Source: Methyloglobulus sp.
Lineage (GTDB): Bacteria; Pseudomonadota; Gammaproteobacteria; Methylococcales; Methylomonadaceae
Reading direction: 5' to 3'
DNA: 7,078 nt
Assembly (NCBI GenBank): GCA_013140405.1
Contig: JABFSV010000094.1
Location: forward strand, 1-7,078
A program made the translations under genes and the position numbers. Shown piece after piece: positions 5,568-7,078 of the stretch. The notes below the pieces were generated by a model. The model worked only from the letters and a program-made list of their open reading frames with translations, had not been told where the DNA came from and searched no databases. The first letter of the stretch is position 1. Each line of letters starts with the position of its first letter.

Positions 5568-6434
5568 CTATCTGAGGATGGCTTTTTCCATATCCGCACT
5601 GACTTGTTTCGCTTTTTCTAACGTGATTTCGACTTGTTTGGGGTTTAAATCAAGAATTTTCCAAGCCTCTGGAACGATTAATCGCTCGATATTTTGTCCA
5701 GTATTCACCAAATATTTCTGTGCATAACCGTGTGCTAGATGGATAAGGGCTGTGCCTAATGGATGTAATGGCGCATCTGTCGGTGTCGGTTGGTAATAGG
5801 TCATGACTTGAAATTTTGTGGGTAGCCGCCATTGCGCCATTAGGTTGGCACCCGCTTGGCCATAATGGAAACCCAATATATTTTGTTCGGCAACGGCAAG
5901 CGTTTGGTTACCCTCATTAAAATTGGCAATGGCTTGTATTGATTGTTCACGATATTTTGCATAAAGAATCAAATGCCCGATTTCATGCAGCAAGCCGATG
6001 ACAAAAAAACACTCACTGTCCTGAATTTTTAGTTGGCTTGCCAACAGCCGAGCTAGGACGCCGGAAAACAAACTAGATCGCCAGAATGTTTTGAGCGGCA
6101 CAATATCGTTTGGGAAATCCAATGAGGCTATCGCGGACGTACCCAGCACCATGTCATGGAGTTGGCCTATGCCCAGAAGGTTGATTGCCCTGCTTATATT
6201 GTCAATTTGACCCGGAAACCCGAACAATGCACTGTTGACGATTTTTAGAACGGTTGCAGATAAATTGGGATCGCAACCCACCAATGCACTGAAATCCTCA
6301 TTAGAAGAATTTGGGTCATCCATCAGCTGGCGAAATTTTAAATAAATTTCTGGCAAGGAAATCAAGCCTTCGATTTCTTTTAGGGTTTTCTCCAAGGAGT
6401 TATGGGGCAGTTTGGATTCAGAGGCACTTGGCAA
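5568..6434 (-). CDS. Stand-alone HDOD domain protein
   Basis: This 288-residue protein is almost entirely one HDOD domain, a catalytically degenerate relative of HD phosphohydrolases found in bacterial signalling proteins. Visible family features are SLPEIYLKFRQLM (26-38), a DPNLSATVLKIVNSALFGFP stretch (55-74), ISRAINLLGIGQL (80-92), GLLHEIGHLIL (147-157) and FHYGQAGANLMAQWRLP (189-205). H150 is followed by E151 rather than the D of a working HD pair, so phosphohydrolase activity is not expected. It has no membrane segment or partner domain, so it probably acts through protein contacts. The start is TTG at 6434-6432. It is favoured by GGAGA seven bases upstream and because the next Met is at residue 38, inside the conserved domain. 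A TATAAT on the minus strand (6518-6513) may be its -10 box, without a clear -35. It is convergent with the winged-helix gene and divergent from the ATPase gene. Confidence 0.88.
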   Translation of the reverse strand: MPSASESKLPHNSLEKTLKEIEGLISLPEIYLKFRQLMDDPNSSNEDFSALVGCDPNLSATVLKIVNSALFGFPGQIDNISRAINLLGIGQLHDMVLGTSAIASLDFPNDIVPLKTFWRSSLFSGVLARLLASQLKIQDSECFFVIGLLHEIGHLILYAKYREQSIQAIANFNEGNQTLAVAEQNILGFHYGQAGANLMAQWRLPTKFQVMTYYQPTPTDAPLHPLGTALIHLAHGYAQKYLVNTGQNIERLIVPEAWKILDLNPKQVEITLEKAKQVSADMEKAILR

Positions 6435-6441
6435 AAGGTTT

Positions 6442-6446
6442 TCTCC
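6442..6446 (-). promoter_or_regulatory. Ribosome binding site that decides the TTG start
   Basis: Read on the minus strand, GGAGA (6446-6442) lies seven bases before TTG (6434-6432) of the HDOD gene. No ATG or GTG start is near it in the same frame, so this site supports use of the rarer TTG codon. Confidence 0.6.
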
Positions 6447-6616
6447 AACTAGGCAATGCCTGAATTATTCATTTAAGTGTAGCGCAGTTCTGTCCGGTTA
6501 ATGGGCAAGTAGATTATATAAGGGTTGTAGAAAAATTGATCCTAGCATTATCTCTGGGAACTATATTTTTCCAATAGGTTAAATTGTCTTGGCTTTATTA
6601 CGATTCGTACTTAATG

Positions 6617-6634
6617 GGATAAACTTGCTTATCC
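6617..6634. repeat. Inverted repeat upstream of the ATPase gene
   Basis: GGATAA (6617-6622) and TTATCC (6629-6634) are exact reverse complements across ACTTGC. The repeat overlaps a possible -35 box (TTGCTT, 6625-6630) that is 16 bases from a poor -10 (AATAAA, 6647-6652). If that promoter is real, the repeat could be its operator and the leader would be only a few bases long. The arms are short, so chance is possible. Confidence 0.35.
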
Positions 6635-6666
6635 TTGCAAATATGGAATAAAAAGCCATAATTGCT

Positions 6667-7078
6667 ATGATGATAGCTAGACGACTACAAAATACACTGG
6701 AGCAATTGTTGGATAATAATCCCGCAGTTGCGTTATTGGGGCCAAGGCAAGCCGGTAAAACGACGCTGGCACTGGCGCTTGCTAGGCAGGGCCCCATTGT
6801 TTACCTAGATTTGGAGTCCACGGCTGACCAAGCCAAGCTTCACGATGCAGAACTCTATTTGGCAGAACACCAGGATAAACTGGTCATTCTTGATGAAATA
6901 CAGCGCACGCCAGGCTTGTTCCAAAACCTGCGTGGCTTGATTGACAAGGGGCGCAGGGAAGGGCGGCGTAGCAATCGTTTTTTGTTGTTGGGGTCGGCTT
7001 CAATTGATTTGCTGCGCCAGTCCAGTGAAAGTTTGGCAGGGCGCATCGCTTATCTGGAGCTAACGCCTTTTGACGCCT
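6667..7078 (+). CDS. AAA_14-type P-loop ATPase (DUF4143 family), N-terminal part
   Basis: An open frame starts at ATG ATG (6667/6670) and runs off the window after 137 codons. It encodes a P-loop ATPase: LLGPRQAGKTTLA (23-35) is Walker A with K31-T32, LVILDEIQ (72-79) is Walker B with D76-E77, and FLLLGSAS, then GRIAYLELTPF, match the sensor and the 'GR....L.P' segment of the AAA_14 family. Such proteins are normally about 380-480 residues with a C-terminal DUF4143 domain, which would lie beyond the window. Their cellular role is poorly defined; they are common, patchily distributed and often near mobile DNA. Frame stops upstream (TAA at 6649) confine the start to this ATG pair, although no good ribosome site precedes it. 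Codon use appears more G+C-rich than in parB, consistent with a separate origin. Confidence 0.87.
   Translation, partial: MMIARRLQNTLEQLLDNNPAVALLGPRQAGKTTLALALARQGPIVYLDLESTADQAKLHDAELYLAEHQDKLVILDEIQRTPGLFQNLRGLIDKGRREGRRSNRFLLLGSASIDLLRQSSESLAGRIAYLELTPFDA

Noticed and set aside
6643..6651. Two-codon ATG-GAA-TAA frame just before the ATPase gene
   Set aside because: It is expected by chance and has no ribosome site.
1..7078. Canonical chromosomal parS, CRISPR arrays, tRNA or rRNA genes, and insertion-sequence ends
   Set aside because: I looked for them and saw no match to the parS consensus, no regular spaced repeats, no RNA gene signatures and no transposase.

Overview
The window looks like an accessory stretch of a Gram-negative, probably gammaproteobacterial, replicon with moderate to low G+C. 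The evidence is a type I ParA/ParB cassette of the F-plasmid SopAB kind, two HDOD proteins (one fused to an EAL domain), a Sec-exported metalloprotease with a bacterial pre-peptidase C-terminal domain, and Shine-Dalgarno-led genes. The sequence alone cannot fix the genus, or say whether this is a plasmid, a second replicon or an integrated plasmid segment. The par cassette favours a plasmid or plasmid-derived region.

Layout. 2-202: C-terminus of a ParA ATPase. 215-1189: complete SopB-like ParB. 1201-1214: a perfect 14-bp palindrome just past parB, a candidate partition site. 1190-1372: AT-rich spacer with a -10 box and a small inverted repeat. 1373-2572: EAL-HDOD signalling protein. 2573-2955: a long gap with several inverted repeats, three clustered GATC sites and a likely promoter and leader for the next gene. 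2956-4605: secreted metzincin-type zinc protease with a PPC domain. 4606-4782: an in-frame, coding-looking 58-codon extension after the protease amber stop. 4783-5013: no complete gene, but a second short open tail of similar sequence. 5014-5472: membrane-anchored winged-helix protein with notable hairpins inside its linker-coding segment. 5568-6434 (minus strand): a stand-alone HDOD protein read from a TTG start. 6667-7078: start of an AAA_14/DUF4143-type P-loop ATPase, cut by the window end.

How the genes fit together. ParA and ParB form one co-transcribed segregation system. The palindrome downstream sits where the F-plasmid centromere sopC sits relative to sopB. The EAL-HDOD and HDOD proteins are probably signalling adaptors, perhaps linked to cyclic-di-GMP, but nothing here shows that they act together. 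The protease, the membrane winged-helix protein and the terminal ATPase look like independent cargo genes. I did not find a clear, complete new defence or mobile system. The best leads are the palindrome behind parB, the open frame after the protease stop, and the mutually exclusive hairpins in the winged-helix gene.
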